A stretch of DNA of 64,000 nt from Streptococcus mitis (GCF_023109105.1 NZ_JALDTZ010000007.1:28447-92446); one strand, 5' to 3'. Positions 28,501 through 37,234 are shown, counted from the first letter of the stretch. The notes: generated from the sequence alone by a model not told the origin. Translations and numbers: made by a program.

Positions 28501-31017
28501 GTAGTTACCTGCTGGGACCAATTCGTATGTCTTACCTTCGAATGTAATCTCTTGTGGACGGTTGTCTACAACTGTATCGTAGTCTTTGTCTACTGGTTGT
28601 TTATCTTCATCGGTTACATCAGACTTGATGGTCTTGCCTTCTGTATCTACATAGTGAACATAAACGTTACCCTTAGGCGTTTCTTTAAGTTTGTAGATGT
28701 AAGTTACATTCTTATCCTCTTTAGCAACTGCACCTGTTGTTGAGTCTGATGACTTAAGGTGACCTTGATCATCAACTTCACCTACTGTGTAGTTACCAGC
28801 TGGGACTAACTCGTAAGTCTTACCTTCGAATGTAATCTCGTTCGGACGATTGTCTACAACTGTATCGTAGGCCTTATTAACTGGTTGATTTTTTTCATCA
28901 GTTACATCTGGCTTAATAGTCTTGCCTTCTGTATCTTGATAATGCACGTAAACATTACCTTTAACATCTGATTTACGGTAATAGTGAGTTACATCGGTAG
29001 AAATTTGTTTAACAGAAGGAAGTGAGTAGTTATTGTAGAATGATGGATAGCCTGAAGCTTTATCTCCCGGTGTATTCCCACCGATGATGTTATCTCTATT
29101 ATTTCGAACAGGATCAACATCTGCTGAGTATTGCGGCGAAGCTGTAAAAGCATCCCCTGTGGCTTTATTGTACCAACCACTCAAACGGACATTCCCATTT
29201 CCACCATCAGTATAGGTTTCCACCTTAAGATGGTATTGCCCATCCTTACTATCAACAAATCCAACTGAGTGAGTTGCATCTTTTGTTCCAGCAGGTGTTG
29301 GCTTACCTCCTGGTTTGACAGGATCTGAGGTATACAACAATGTATAGTTATCTAAATTAAGATTATTTACATCAGTTGCCGGGCTATATGATGACACCTT
29401 CGAAGGATCTAAAGCATACAATTTAACAACAGATGTACCATCTTTATCTACTTGTTCTACAATACGTTTTACATAGTAGTGAGCGCGCCCACCTTGGAGT
29501 TCCAAGTACTTAGCTCCAACACCACCTAAGAAACCGCTCATATCTTTTTCTGCATCAGTCCGTGTGAATTCATAACCTTCAAATGTACGCGGATTAGAGG
29601 CGTGATAAGCTTGGCTTTCAATACCCGTTTGAGCGTATGAAGCCAATTCCTCGTTTGTGCCCTCAACTTTATAGTGAGTTGTATGGGTTACTTTTTCAGT
29701 TGGAACAACTGTTTGAACATTTGGCTTTGTGTCACCAACATTTCCTGGTTTCGTTGTGTCACGAATTTGAAGAATATGGTGCTTATATTTGTCATCCGAA
29801 GTTGGACCAGCATCACGGTTATTGGTCCAAGTTCCTAGAATTTGTGAAGCTTCTCCAGTAGTATAGTCAAATTGAGGTGCATAAGTTGGATTTTCTTGCA
29901 CCAAGGTCTTAAATTGATAAGTTGACTTGGTAGTCATATCCAATGTTTCTACTTCTTTACCAGTAGCTTTTTCAACCAAACGAGCATGAACAGTTGGCGT
30001 CTGTGTCGTTCCAACAGCAGAACGATCTACTGAGAAGGTTACATAATAGCCACCGTTGCTATAGGTAACACCACCTTGATTTGCAGGTCCTGCCCAGTTT
30101 TGAAGATCCCAGATTGAATAGGTATAGCGTTCTTCATTTGGATCCAATTTGTAGTTTGGATTGTCCAAAGCTGGATCTTCAATTGAAGCTCCATTTGGTT
30201 GGTCCATCTTTTCTACAACAGATGGCGCAGTAAGAGTAGTTGACGTTGAAATAGCATCCAACTGCGCAGAAACTGCAGGCGCACCGTTAACAGTAGTGTT
30301 TCCTTCAAAACCTGCCACTGTTAAAACTGCCATCAGCTCATCCACTGACTTGCTCAAACGCGCACGTTGATCTGCATAAGCTTGAGCAGGTGCTTGGGTC
30401 AAACTAGTGCTTGCTGACAATTCTGATTGAAGGTTAGCAACAGCTGCATGGATCGCTGCTTTTTGATTTGCATCTTGATGGTTTGATGCATATTTTTCAG
30501 CGATGTTAATCAACAAAGCTGCTTCAGAAGCATTTTGTTCTAAGATTGCTTTGTCTTCAGACACAGGAGCATTTTCCACTAATTCAGATGAAACCACTGT
30601 ATCTTCTTTTGTTTCAGTAGCAGATTCATTTAGAGTTGCTGATTGTTCTGTAGAACCTTGCTCACTCAATGATTTCGACTCTGTTGTAACTGCAGGTGCA
30701 CTAACCAAAGCTGACGCAGTAGTTGCATCTTTTTCTAGTTCATCTGCATGACCAGTATGTACAAGTGATGTCGCACTAAGAACAGCAGCGGCTACGACGA
30801 TCCCTTTTAAGAATCCTCGACTTGTCAGTCCCTTTTCTGACACCGCATCTTCATGCACTTCAGCTACGATAGTTTCTTCGACTTGACCTCGAATCACTTT
30901 TAGAAGCCCAAAGTTTGAAGTAGATGCACGCAACCAATTCTTACCTGACTTGATCAATTTGAATCGAGTCACTCGATCGGTTTCACGAAATTCTCCGTTT
31001 GAACGTTTAAAAAACAT
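25576..31017 (-). CDS. LPXTG surface adhesin with MucBP repeats and KxYKxGKxW-type signal
   Basis: A 1813-residue wall-anchored protein. The long signal peptide has FKLIKSGKNWLR (residues 19-30) and a hydrophobic core at 70-84, the type used by serine-rich glycoproteins exported through the accessory SecA2/SecY2 route. A helical linker (about 100-270) precedes a non-repeat adhesin-like region (about 290-680). Ten MucBP repeats fill about 686-1648: eight of the KGNVYVHYVDTEGKTIK type and two of the KGEVVITYVDEKGKELQ type. Fifteen DKPVEPTP-like octapeptides then cross the wall to LPNTG (about 1778). MucBP domains bind mucin or host glycans. Start 31017 has AAAGGAG eight bases upstream; an upstream frame to 31050 overlaps the promoter. 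Both sides are decayed IS1167-like elements, suggesting acquisition or mobility. Confidence 0.92.
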   Translation of the reverse strand: MFFKRSNGEFRETDRVTRFKLIKSGKNWLRASTSNFGLLKVIRGQVEETIVAEVHEDAVSEKGLTSRGFLKGIVVAAAVLSATSLVHTGHADELEKDATTASALVSAPAVTTESKSLSEQGSTEQSATLNESATETKEDTVVSSELVENAPVSEDKAILEQNASEAALLINIAEKYASNHQDANQKAAIHAAVANLQSELSASTSLTQAPAQAYADQRARLSKSVDELMAVLTVAGFEGNTTVNGAPAVSAQLDAISTSTTLTAPSVVEKMDQPNGASIEDPALDNPNYKLDPNEERYTYSIWDLQNWAGPANQGGVTYSNGGYYVTFSVDRSAVGTTQTPTVHARLVEKATGKEVETLDMTTKSTYQFKTLVQENPTYAPQFDYTTGEASQILGTWTNNRDAGPTSDDKYKHHILQIRDTTKPGNVGDTKPNVQTVVPTEKVTHTTHYKVEGTNEELASYAQTGIESQAYHASNPRTFEGYEFTRTDAEKDMSGFLGGVGAKYLELQGGRAHYYVKRIVEQVDKDGTSVVKLYALDPSKVSSYSPATDVNNLNLDNYTLLYTSDPVKPGGKPTPAGTKDATHSVGFVDSKDGQYHLKVETYTDGGNGNVRLSGWYNKATGDAFTASPQYSADVDPVRNNRDNIIGGNTPGDKASGYPSFYNNYSLPSVKQISTDVTHYYRKSDVKGNVYVHYQDTEGKTIKPDVTDEKNQPVNKAYDTVVDNRPNEITFEGKTYELVPAGNYTVGEVDDQGHLKSSDSTTGAVAKEDKNVTYIYKLKETPKGNVYVHYVDTEGKTIKSDVTDEDKQPVDKDYDTVVDNRPQEITFEGKTYELVPAGNYTVGEVDDQGHLKSTDPTTGKVIEGDKNVTYVYKLKEAPKGNVYVHYVDTEGKTIKSDVTDEDKQPVDKDYDTVVDNRPQEIEFEGKTYELVPAGNYTVGEVDDQGHLKSTDPTTGKVIEGDKNVTYVYKLKEAPKGNVYVHYVDTEGKTIKSDVTDEDKQPVDKDYDTVVDNRPQEIEFEGKTYELVPAGNYTVGEVDDQGHLKSTDPTTGKVIEGDKNVTYVYKLKETPAEPKGNVYVHYVDTEGKTIKSDVTDEDKQPVDKDYDTVVDNRPQEIEFEGKTYELVPAGNYTVGEVDDQGHLKSTDPTTGKVIEGDKNVTYVYKLKETPKGEVVITYVDEKGKELQKPRQDTPNSPYDTPYNTTEEGEKPNTIKSEDGKTYKIVPKGDYPVGKVDENGHLESSDPVTGKVTKPKSTITYVYKEVNGNVYVHYVDTEGKTIKSDVTDEDKQPVDKDYDTVVDNRPQEIEFEGKTYELVPAGNYTVGEVDDQGHLKSTDPTTGKVIEGDKNVTYVYKLKETPAEPKGNVYVHYVDTEGKTIKSDVTDEDKQPVDKDYDTVVDNRPQEIEFEGKTYELVPAGTYKVGEVDDQGHLKSTDPTTGKVIEGDKNVTYVYKLKETPAEPKKGEVIITYVDEKGKELQKPRQDTPNSPYDTPYNTTEEGEKPNTIKSEDGKTYKIVPKGDYPVGKVDEDGHLESSDPVKGKVDKPKSTITYVYKEVKGNVYVHYVDTEGKTIKSDVTDEDKQPVDKDYDTVVDNRPQEITFEGKTYELVPAGNYTVGEVDDQGHLKSTDPTTGKVIEGDKNVTYVYKLKETPDKPVEPTPDKPVEPTPDKPVEPTPDKPVEPTPDKPVEPTPDKPVEPTPDKPVEPTPDKPVEPTPDKPVEPTPDKPVEPTPDKPVKPTPDKPVEPTPDKPVEPTPDKSVEPTPGKPVDPTSAKGQLPNTGETTSAGSTVLGVVAGLVGLAALGRRKKEDEK
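25718..26058 (-). repeat. 24-bp tandem repeats coding DKPVEPTP
   Basis: About 14 direct copies of a 24-bp unit (plus-strand form GGAGTTGGCTCTACAGGCTT plus GTCT) with only synonymous third-base changes, apart from units reading DKPVKPTP and DKSVEPTP. It forms the proline-rich wall-spanning region. Copy number should vary between strains by slippage. Confidence 0.92.
26060..28975 (-). repeat. Ten MucBP-coding repeats
   Basis: Units of about 290 bp. Type A and type B units alternate in the order A A A A A B A A B A when read along the protein, and internal type A units are almost identical in DNA. The first type A unit is the most divergent. This indicates recent duplication or gene conversion. 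Confidence 0.88.
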
Positions 31018-31048
31018 GTTAGTCTCCTTTTTTGTTGTATTCGTTTCC

Positions 31049-31076
31049 ATTATACATTATTACTGTAAAAAAGCAA
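31049..31076 (-). promoter_or_regulatory. Promoter of the MucBP adhesin gene
   Basis: TTGCTT (31071-31076), 16 bp, TATAAT (31049-31054) on the minus strand, 32 bp before the chosen ATG. Confidence 0.7.
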
Positions 31077-32010
31077 GAATTTTGATATTTAATAACAGAA
31101 ATACTATAAAAAGGAGAAGTTCGGCACAAAAGCTGTAAAATACCGACTTTTTAAAGTCATGAAAAATTGTAAAAGAGGACACTTGTGTACAAAGATAATC
31201 ACTCTTCTAAACACTTGTCCCATACTCTATTATGCATAAACGTGAACTAGTTTATATACCAATATATGTACTATAATCTCTCTAGAATCTGATATAAAAG
31301 GCTCTATAATATTTGTAGTGGGTAAATCCCCTATGGATATTATGGAGCCTTTTTTAGTGTAGAAAAAAGTCCCATAAGATCTATAATGAAAAGCAACCAA
31401 ACCATCATTAGAAAGATTCATATGGAACAATTGCATTTTATTACAAAACTACTCGATATTGAAGAAATATGACTTTCAAAAACCGTCGAAGATTCCTTAC
31501 CTCGAAACAACTGGTATGCCTACCAGAATTCTCCTTAAAAAACGCCGTTTTAAGTGCTAGCAGTGCTCAAAAATGATGGTCACTGAGACTTCTCTCATCA
31601 AGAAGAATCACCAAATACTTCGTATCATCAACCAAAAGATTGATCAGAAGCTGATTGAAAAGACTTCTATGACCGATATTGATCATCAGCTAGCCGTCTC
31701 AACTTCAACTGTCATTCGCAAGCTCAATGACTTTCACTTTGAGCATAATTTTTCTCGTCTGCCTGAGATTATGTCCTGGGACGTTGAAATAGTCAGGGGA
31801 GTGACTGTTTCAATCGGGAAATGAAGATGAGTTTCATTGCGCAAGATTTTGATAATCTCAATATCATCACTGTTCTTGAAGGTAGACCACAAACTGTTAT
31901 CCGAAATCACTTTCTTAAATATGATAGAGCCGTCCGATGTCGAATGAAAATCATCACCATGGATATGTTTAGCCCTTATTATGACTTAGCTAGACAACTT
32001 CGCTTTCGAA

Positions 32011-32054
32011 TTTCTAGGCTCAGGCTGAAACAGTCTTCCAGACTGTTTCACTCC
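32011..32054 (+). repeat. 44-bp hairpin repeat, copy B
   Basis: TTTCTAGGCTCAGGCTGAAA, then an AACAGTCT/AGACTGTT stem and CACTCC. It differs from copy A at one base in the loop and is inserted at the same transposase codon. Confidence 0.8.
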
Positions 32055-32100
32055 CGAATGCAAAAATCGTTCTGGATCGCTTTCACCCTTCCTTATTATA

Positions 32101-32144
32101 TTTCTAAACTCAGGCTAAAACAGTCCACTGGACTGTTTTACTCC
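32101..32144 (+). repeat. 44-bp hairpin repeat, copy C
   Basis: TTTCTAAACTCAGGCTAAAA, then AACAGTC/GACTGTT around CACTG-like loop bases and ending ACTCC. It lies 46 bp after copy B and replaces the transposase codons for the FHIVQHL segment. Confidence 0.75.
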
Positions 32145-32713
32145 AACACTTAAGCCGTGCTATGAGTCGTGTGCGTGTCCAAATCATGAATTAGTTTCAT
32201 CAAAAATCCCATGAATACAAGGCTATCAAGCGATACTGGAAGCTCATTCAACAGGATAGTCGTAAACTCAGTGATAAGAGATTTTATCGCCCTACTTTTC
32301 GTATGAACTTAACCAATAAAGAAATCCTAGACAAGCTTTTGAGCTATTCAGAAGACTTGAAAGACCACTATCAGCTCCTGCTTTTTCACTTTCAGAATAA
32401 AGAGCCTGACAAATTTTTCGGACTCATTGAGGACAATCTAAAGCAGGTTCATCCTCTTTTTCAGACTGTCTTTAAGACATTTCTCAAAGACAAAGAAAAG
32501 ACTATCAACGCCCTTCAGTTACCCTATTCCAATGCCAAATTGGAAGCGACTAATAATCTCATCAAACTCAATGCCTTTGGTTTTCGGAACTTTGAAAACT
32601 TCAAAAAACGGATTTTTATCGCTCTGAATATAAAAATGGAGAAGACAATGATTGTCCTCTCCAGATGTTAGCTTTTATTCAACCCACTACAGTTGACAAA
32701 GAGCCGATTTTAC

Positions 32714-33703
32714 TTATTCTGTATCTACAACGACATAGCGATTTGGCTCGTCACCTTCAGAGTAACTAGTCACGCCATCCATACGTGAAATAATACGATG
32801 GATAATCTTGCGTTCGCTATTTGACATTGGATCTGTTTGATGACTGCGCCCTTCTTCTAAAACACGAGTCGCCAATTTTTGCGCATAGGTCTGCAAGACT
32901 TCTGCACGGTGTTCAACATAATCATTGACATTAATTGTAATGTAGAAGGTTCTTGAATAGCGATTATAAAGATAATTTTGAGCCAACAGTTGCAAGGCCT
33001 TCAAAACTTTACCATGGTAACCGATGATACGACCTGGCTCATTGGTATCAATTTGCAAATTGATGCTACGACGGTTGTAGTCATTTGAAATCGTCGCCTC
33101 AACGTCCATATCATCAATAATCGTTTGAACATAAGTTGTTACTTCCGTAGCTACTTGTTCAATATCAAAGCTCGGTTCTACCTTTAAGCCCAAATCTTCT
33201 AATTCTTGACTTTTAGTTTGTTCAGCTTGACTTTCAAGAATAGGAGTTTCTATTTCTTCTTCAAGATCAGCTTCTTCAAGCTGTAATTCATTTAAAATTT
33301 CAATATGCCCAGTTTCTTCTAAGATGGTGCTAGCATGTTTTTCATTTTTCAAGATTTCAGCCTTGACTTCATCAGAAACCCCTTGGCCTTCTTCTTCAAT
33401 CTTTTTAATCGCTTCTACAACATGCCCCAAATCAACGGTCGCTTGACTGACTGTTTTAACTGGTTCATTTTGTTCATTAATTTCTTTAGGAACACCCTTC
33501 ACAGCTTGTTGATTTGCTTTGATGACAGTTGTTTCACTAATAGCTTCAATGTCAACCTGAGCTGGTTTTTTACCAAATAAACCAAGAAATCCATTTTTTT
33601 CACGAGAAATAACTTTGATGTGAGCCTTCATTCTTGGAATATCTAATTCTTTCAATCCTTTCTGGATTGCTTCTTCAACAGTTGAACCTGTAAATACTAC
33701 CAT
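32714..33703 (-). CDS. jag: RNA-binding protein KhpB (Jag/EloR)
   Basis: A 329-residue KhpB protein. The N-terminal Jag domain (about 1-52, with GLFGKKPAQVDIEA) is followed by an acidic linker, a KH domain (about 180-250, GRIIGYHGKVLKALQLLAQN) and an R3H domain to the end (HRIISRMDG). In pneumococcus this protein (EloR/KhpB) partners KhpA, is phosphorylated by StkP and tunes cell elongation by binding RNA. It is third in the rnpA-yidC-jag operon. The IS copy stops eight bases past its stop codon and may have displaced its terminator. Confidence 0.95.
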   Translation of the reverse strand: MVVFTGSTVEEAIQKGLKELDIPRMKAHIKVISREKNGFLGLFGKKPAQVDIEAISETTVIKANQQAVKGVPKEINEQNEPVKTVSQATVDLGHVVEAIKKIEEEGQGVSDEVKAEILKNEKHASTILEETGHIEILNELQLEEADLEEEIETPILESQAEQTKSQELEDLGLKVEPSFDIEQVATEVTTYVQTIIDDMDVEATISNDYNRRSINLQIDTNEPGRIIGYHGKVLKALQLLAQNYLYNRYSRTFYITINVNDYVEHRAEVLQTYAQKLATRVLEEGRSHQTDPMSNSERKIIHRIISRMDGVTSYSEGDEPNRYVVVDTE

Positions 33704-33720
33704 TACCAGATTCCTCCTTA

Positions 33721-34545
33721 TTATTTCGTTTTCTGAGCCTTTTTCTTGGCTTTTCTTTTTCTATTTTCCAAATCTTTCTGTGCCTGAGCTACAGCCTCGC
33801 GCTCTGCGATAATCTTGAATGGATTATTCAAGAAATAGGTTTGCAGGACTTGATAAGCATTGGACACTGCCCAGTAGAGCGCTACTCCGCTCGGAGCATA
33901 GACCCCAAAGACAAAAATCAAGACTGGAATCCCATACATCATCGCAGTCGTAGCTCCATTACGCTCAGACAAGGCTTTATTAGACAACCAAGTACTTAAA
34001 AAGGTAAATACTGCTGCTAAAATAGGAAGAACAAGGGTTGTATCCACACCACCAAGGTTAATCCATAAGAAATGACCTGTCTTTAAAAAGTCAACTCTTG
34101 ATAGAGCTTGGAACAAGGCCAAAATAACCGGCATCTGAATCAAAATCGGCCAAAGAGAATCTGACTGTCTGACACCCATTTCTTTAAAGACTTTACGCAT
34201 TTCCTGCTCTAGCTTGGTTCTGCTTTCCATATCACGACCCGGATATTGTTCTCGTAGCGCCTTAATGCGTGGTTGAGCTTCCTGCATTTTTCGAGAAGCC
34301 ACCATTTGCACTTGGAAGACTGGCAAAAGCAGTGTACGAATCAAGACCGTAAAGAGAATAATCCCCACGCCGATACTGATGTCAAATGATAAAAAGCGAA
34401 TGATTTCCGCAAAGAAGTAAACAAATTTACTCCAAAAATCAGCCGAATCGGCTGTAATATCGCTAGTTGTCCCATTTGTTGCACAGGCTGTCATGATCAA
34501 TAGAGACAGTCCTAGCAAACTAGTCAACTGTAGTTTCTTTTTCAC
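33721..34545 (-). CDS. yidC: Membrane protein insertase YidC/SpoIIIJ
   Basis: A 274-residue Oxa1-type insertase made as a lipoprotein: the signal ends LLIMTAC, giving a lipid-modified Cys. Five membrane helices follow; the basic tail ends [13 protein letters not shown]. It inserts small membrane proteins alone or with SecYEG and is the rnpA-linked copy of two in streptococci. I prefer the GTG at 34545, which has AAGGAAATGGGA at good spacing; an ATG two codons earlier lies too close to that site. It overlaps the end of rnpA. Confidence 0.94.
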   Translation of the reverse strand: MKKKLQLTSLLGLSLLIMTACATNGTTSDITADSADFWSKFVYFFAEIIRFLSFDISIGVGIILFTVLIRTLLLPVFQVQMVASRKMQEAQPRIKALREQYPGRDMESRTKLEQEMRKVFKEMGVRQSDSLWPILIQMPVILALFQALSRVDFLKTGHFLWINLGGVDTTLVLPILAAVFTFLSTWLSNKALSERNGATTAMMYGIPVLIFVFGVYAPSGVALYWAVSNAYQVLQTYFLNNPFKIIAEREAVAQAQKDLENRKRKAKKKAQKTK

Positions 34546-34891
34546 TCCCATTTCCTTCCTGGTAAATCTTTGATAATTTTAATACGTGGAGTAGATTTTT
34601 CTCCATCTCTGCGTATCCCAAGGTTTCGACCCCTTTTCGAGCAATGACAACAAAGTCTACATCTTCTACCAGACTCCCTTTTATATTCTGGATAATATGT
34701 CGGATTCGTCGCTTGATTTGATTTCTGGTAACCGCATTCCCCAGTTTTTTGCTAACTGATAGACCTACTCGAAAATGGTTTTTCTGGTTTTCTAACTGGT
34801 AGACAACAAATTTGCGATTGGCAAAACTTGTCCCCTCCTTGAAAATCGCCTTAAAATCTTTCTCTCTTTTTACACGAAAGTTTTTCTTCAA
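34520..34891 (-). CDS. rnpA: Ribonuclease P protein component
   Basis: The 123-residue protein cofactor of RNase P, which matures tRNA 5' ends. It has the RNR-type motif [13 protein letters not shown] and the N-terminal [18 protein letters not shown]. The start is TTG at 34891 with GGAG seven bases upstream. It heads the rnpA-yidC-jag operon. A promoter with TATAAT and an extended TG lies about 30 bp upstream. The rpmH gene is not adjacent, unlike the dnaA-proximal layout of other bacteria. Confidence 0.95.
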   Translation of the reverse strand: MKKNFRVKREKDFKAIFKEGTSFANRKFVVYQLENQKNHFRVGLSVSKKLGNAVTRNQIKRRIRHIIQNIKGSLVEDVDFVVIARKGVETLGYAEMEKNLLHVLKLSKIYQEGNGSEKETTVD

Positions 34892-34920
34892 AACTCAACT
34901 CCATCTATTAAATTACTACT

Positions 34921-34948
34921 ATTATACCATATTTTTCAAAAAAGCCAA
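34921..34948 (-). promoter_or_regulatory. rnpA operon promoter
   Basis: TTGGCT, 16 bp, TATAAT (34921-34926) on the minus strand, with TG one base before the -10 (extended -10). Confidence 0.7.
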
Positions 34949-34976
34949 TCATAGCAAGGTTTTGGACAATTTCATC

Positions 34977-35016
34977 AGAAAAAGAAGCTGGAAAAATCTC
35001 TTTCCCAACTTCTTGT
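34977..35016 (-). terminator. ackA terminator
   Basis: AGAAGTTGGGAAA pairs with TTTTCCAGCTTCT and is followed by TTTTTC, just past the ackA stop. Confidence 0.8.
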
Positions 35017-35036
35017 ACTGAATATTTTTTCTAGTT

Positions 35037-36230
35037 TTACTTATTTTTCAAGCGTTCAACGTCACGGGCAATGACTAGTTCTTCATCTGTTGGAATGACC
35101 AAGACACGGATCTTCGCTTCCTCTGTTGAGATGTCTCCTGTCACGCCAAAGACGTTCTTTTCTGGGTCAACATCACAGCCAAACCAAGAGATACCTGAAA
35201 TCACATCTTCACGTACATTTGCAGCATTTTCACCGATACCTGCTGTGAAGATAATAGCATCTGCTCCATTTAGAACTGCAAGGTATTGACCGATGTGTTT
35301 TTGGATACGATCAATATAGATTTCATAAGCTAAGGTAGCATCATGATCTCCTGCTTCTTTCGCAGCAATCACATCACGCATATCACTAGATTTGCCTGAA
35401 ACCCCCATAAGCCCTGATTCACGATTAAGGACGTGACTAATGTCTTCAGGAGTATTAAAGTCCTCTGTATATTGCATTAAGTAAGGAATGATAGCTGGGT
35501 CAATATCTCCTGTACGTGTTCCCATCATCACACCACCAAGTGGAGTGAATCCCATTGAAGTATCCACAGATTGACCACCCTTAACAGCTGTAATAGAAGC
35601 ACCATTACCGATGTGGCAAGTAATCAATTTCAAGTCTTCTAATGAACGGCCCAAGAGTTTTGCAGCTTCTCCTGCTACAAACTGGTGACTTGTACCGTGG
35701 GCACCATATTTACGAACCTTATTTTCTGTGTAATATTTTGTTGGTAGAGGGTAGCGATAAGCTTTCTCTGGCATAGTTGTGTGAAATGAAGTATCAAAAA
35801 CAACTACACTGGTAATGTCTGGCAACAATTCCTTGAAGGCACGAACACCTGCTGCATTGGCTGGATTGTGGAGAGGAGCCAACAAACTCAACTCTTCAAC
35901 TTTTTCTAAAACATCTCCCTCAACGACTGTTGATTCTTTGAAATATTCTCCACCTGCAACAACACGGTGTCCAACACCAGTAATCTCATCATAAGCCTTG
36001 ATAATGTCGAAACGAATCAAGTCATCCAATAAGATTTTAACAGCTTGTGTGTGATTTTCGATATCCAAAATTTGTTGCTCAGAACGACCGTCAAATTTTA
36101 CAGTTGAAATTGAATCTTTCAAACCGATACGTTCAATCAAGCCTTTGGCTAACACTTTTTCCTCTGGCATTAAGTATAATTGCCATTTTAAACTTGAACT
36201 TCCTGCATTGATTGCAATTGTTTTTGTCAT
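35037..36230 (-). CDS. ackA: Acetate kinase
   Basis: Interconverts acetyl phosphate plus ADP with acetate plus ATP, the energy-yielding end of the Pta-AckA overflow route and also the sink for acetyl phosphate from pyruvate oxidase. The 397 residues start [19 protein letters not shown] and include HIGNGASI and [10 protein letters not shown] chose ATG 36230 over the open frame from 36260, since the latter lies in the cre/promoter region and GGGG precedes 36230. It is monocistronic with its own terminator. Confidence 0.96.
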   Translation of the reverse strand: MTKTIAINAGSSSLKWQLYLMPEEKVLAKGLIERIGLKDSISTVKFDGRSEQQILDIENHTQAVKILLDDLIRFDIIKAYDEITGVGHRVVAGGEYFKESTVVEGDVLEKVEELSLLAPLHNPANAAGVRAFKELLPDITSVVVFDTSFHTTMPEKAYRYPLPTKYYTENKVRKYGAHGTSHQFVAGEAAKLLGRSLEDLKLITCHIGNGASITAVKGGQSVDTSMGFTPLGGVMMGTRTGDIDPAIIPYLMQYTEDFNTPEDISHVLNRESGLMGVSGKSSDMRDVIAAKEAGDHDATLAYEIYIDRIQKHIGQYLAVLNGADAIIFTAGIGENAANVREDVISGISWFGCDVDPEKNVFGVTGDISTEEAKIRVLVIPTDEELVIARDVERLKNK

Positions 36231-36245
36231 AACATGATACCCCTT

Positions 36246-36268
36246 TTTAAGCGTTTTCATCTATTATA
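36246..36268 (-). promoter_or_regulatory. ackA -10 with adjacent cre-like site
   Basis: TATAAT (36263-36268, minus strand) is followed four bases later by TGAAAACGCTTAAA (36246-36259), which matches the cre consensus except for one base. A site at the transcription start would favour repression by CcpA; the -35 is weak. Confidence 0.6.
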
Positions 36269-36280
36269 ACAAAATCTATT

Positions 36281-37234
36281 TTATATTTCAGTACCTTGAG
36301 TCCATTTTTGAAAATTTTCTTTAAATTTCATTAAAACACTTGCATCTTGCAAGCTAGCAAGTGGATAAACAAAAGGCTCTACTGCTAGTTCACTTTTCTT
36401 CTGTAAGATAAAAATGGTCTTAGATTGTTTGGCACTAGCAAAGAGATTTTCAGGCAGACTAATCATGGCAACCAGACTTGCTTCTTCTTTCAACCATCCT
36501 TTCAACAAATCACTTTGAGGACTGGTCAACAAATCACTCGGAGCTAGAAAAATAGCGTATCCGTCTGACTTGAGATACTTAAGTCCTTGTTCCATGAGCA
36601 AGTGATGGGCGTAAGTATGTTCTTGACGAGAAGCAACTTGATGACGCGAGGCAACGGCATCATCAGGATAATAGCCGACTGGCAAGTCGCTGATGACTAC
36701 ATCGCTTTCTTTGAGCATTTGTGGACGAACGGCATCTCCTTGAACAAAGCCAGCCTGCAAACCAATTACATCTGCCATGCTAGCTGCCAAATCAATCAGC
36801 AAATCATCCACTTCCATTCCCAAGTAATCCACTTTTTTAGCAAGCGAGGTCAAGAAAGTAGCGCCCAGAATTCCCATCCCAGAACCCATTTCGAGGATAG
36901 TAATTTCCTCCTCTTTAAACAACTCTTCCACAATAAACACCAAAAGTAAAGCAATAGCATCTGGTGTAAACTGGTGATTGGCCTGCAAGGGTTCTGTTTG
37001 CCCAGCCTTCATCAAGAGAAACTGGTAGGTCTTGAGCCATTCTTCTTTTCGTAGTGCTAAACGCTTAAGGGCTTGATTGTTGTTTTTGACCTGCTCTAGC
37101 TCAGTTTCACCATCCAGATAGATACTGTTTTGCTCCACTAAGGCATCATAAAAGTTGGTCGCCAAATCACTTTGGATGATTTGGACATTCTCTAGTAAAT
37201 AGGTATAAGCTTGTTCAATTTTTTCAAAATCCAT
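36281..37234 (-). CDS. Class I SAM-dependent methyltransferase, YtxK-like
   Basis: A 317-residue methyltransferase of the adenine-specific N6 type. An N-terminal helical domain (about 1-85) precedes the Rossmann core, with ILEMGSGMGILGATFL as the SAM loop and SDLPVGYYP at the place of the NPPY catalytic motif. Similar genes follow comG and precede ackA in many Firmicutes (ytxK in Bacillus). No restriction partner is present, so a role in restriction is unlikely. The target is unknown. Confidence 0.82.
   Translation of the reverse strand: MDFEKIEQAYTYLLENVQIIQSDLATNFYDALVEQNSIYLDGETELEQVKNNNQALKRLALRKEEWLKTYQFLLMKAGQTEPLQANHQFTPDAIALLLVFIVEELFKEEEITILEMGSGMGILGATFLTSLAKKVDYLGMEVDDLLIDLAASMADVIGLQAGFVQGDAVRPQMLKESDVVISDLPVGYYPDDAVASRHQVASRQEHTYAHHLLMEQGLKYLKSDGYAIFLAPSDLLTSPQSDLLKGWLKEEASLVAMISLPENLFASAKQSKTIFILQKKSELAVEPFVYPLASLQDASVLMKFKENFQKWTQGTEI

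Larger units (their letters stand above)
31422..32671 (+). pseudogene. ISL3-family transposase, disrupted
   Basis: Starts MEQLHFITKLLDIEE, then lacks about 35 codons before YDFQKPSKI-like sequence, which is out of frame. Two 44-bp hairpin inserts (32011-32054 and 32101-32144) break the region that should read KIVLDRFHIVQHLSRAM. The C-terminal third (LTNKEILDKLLSYSEDLKDHY onward) is open and lacks only three codons near LIKLNAFGF. It shares hairpin copy A/B at the same site as the left copy but has different other lesions. Confidence 0.85.
31300..32705 (+). mobile_element. Decayed IS1167-like element (ISL3 family), right copy
   Basis: Begins GGCTCTATAATATTTGTAGT and ends, read inward, with GGCTCTTTGTCAACTGTAGT, so both ends are better kept than in the left copy. 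It ends eight bases from the jag stop codon. The 8-bp flanks ATATAAAA and GATTTTAC do not match, so there is no surviving target duplication. Confidence 0.88.
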
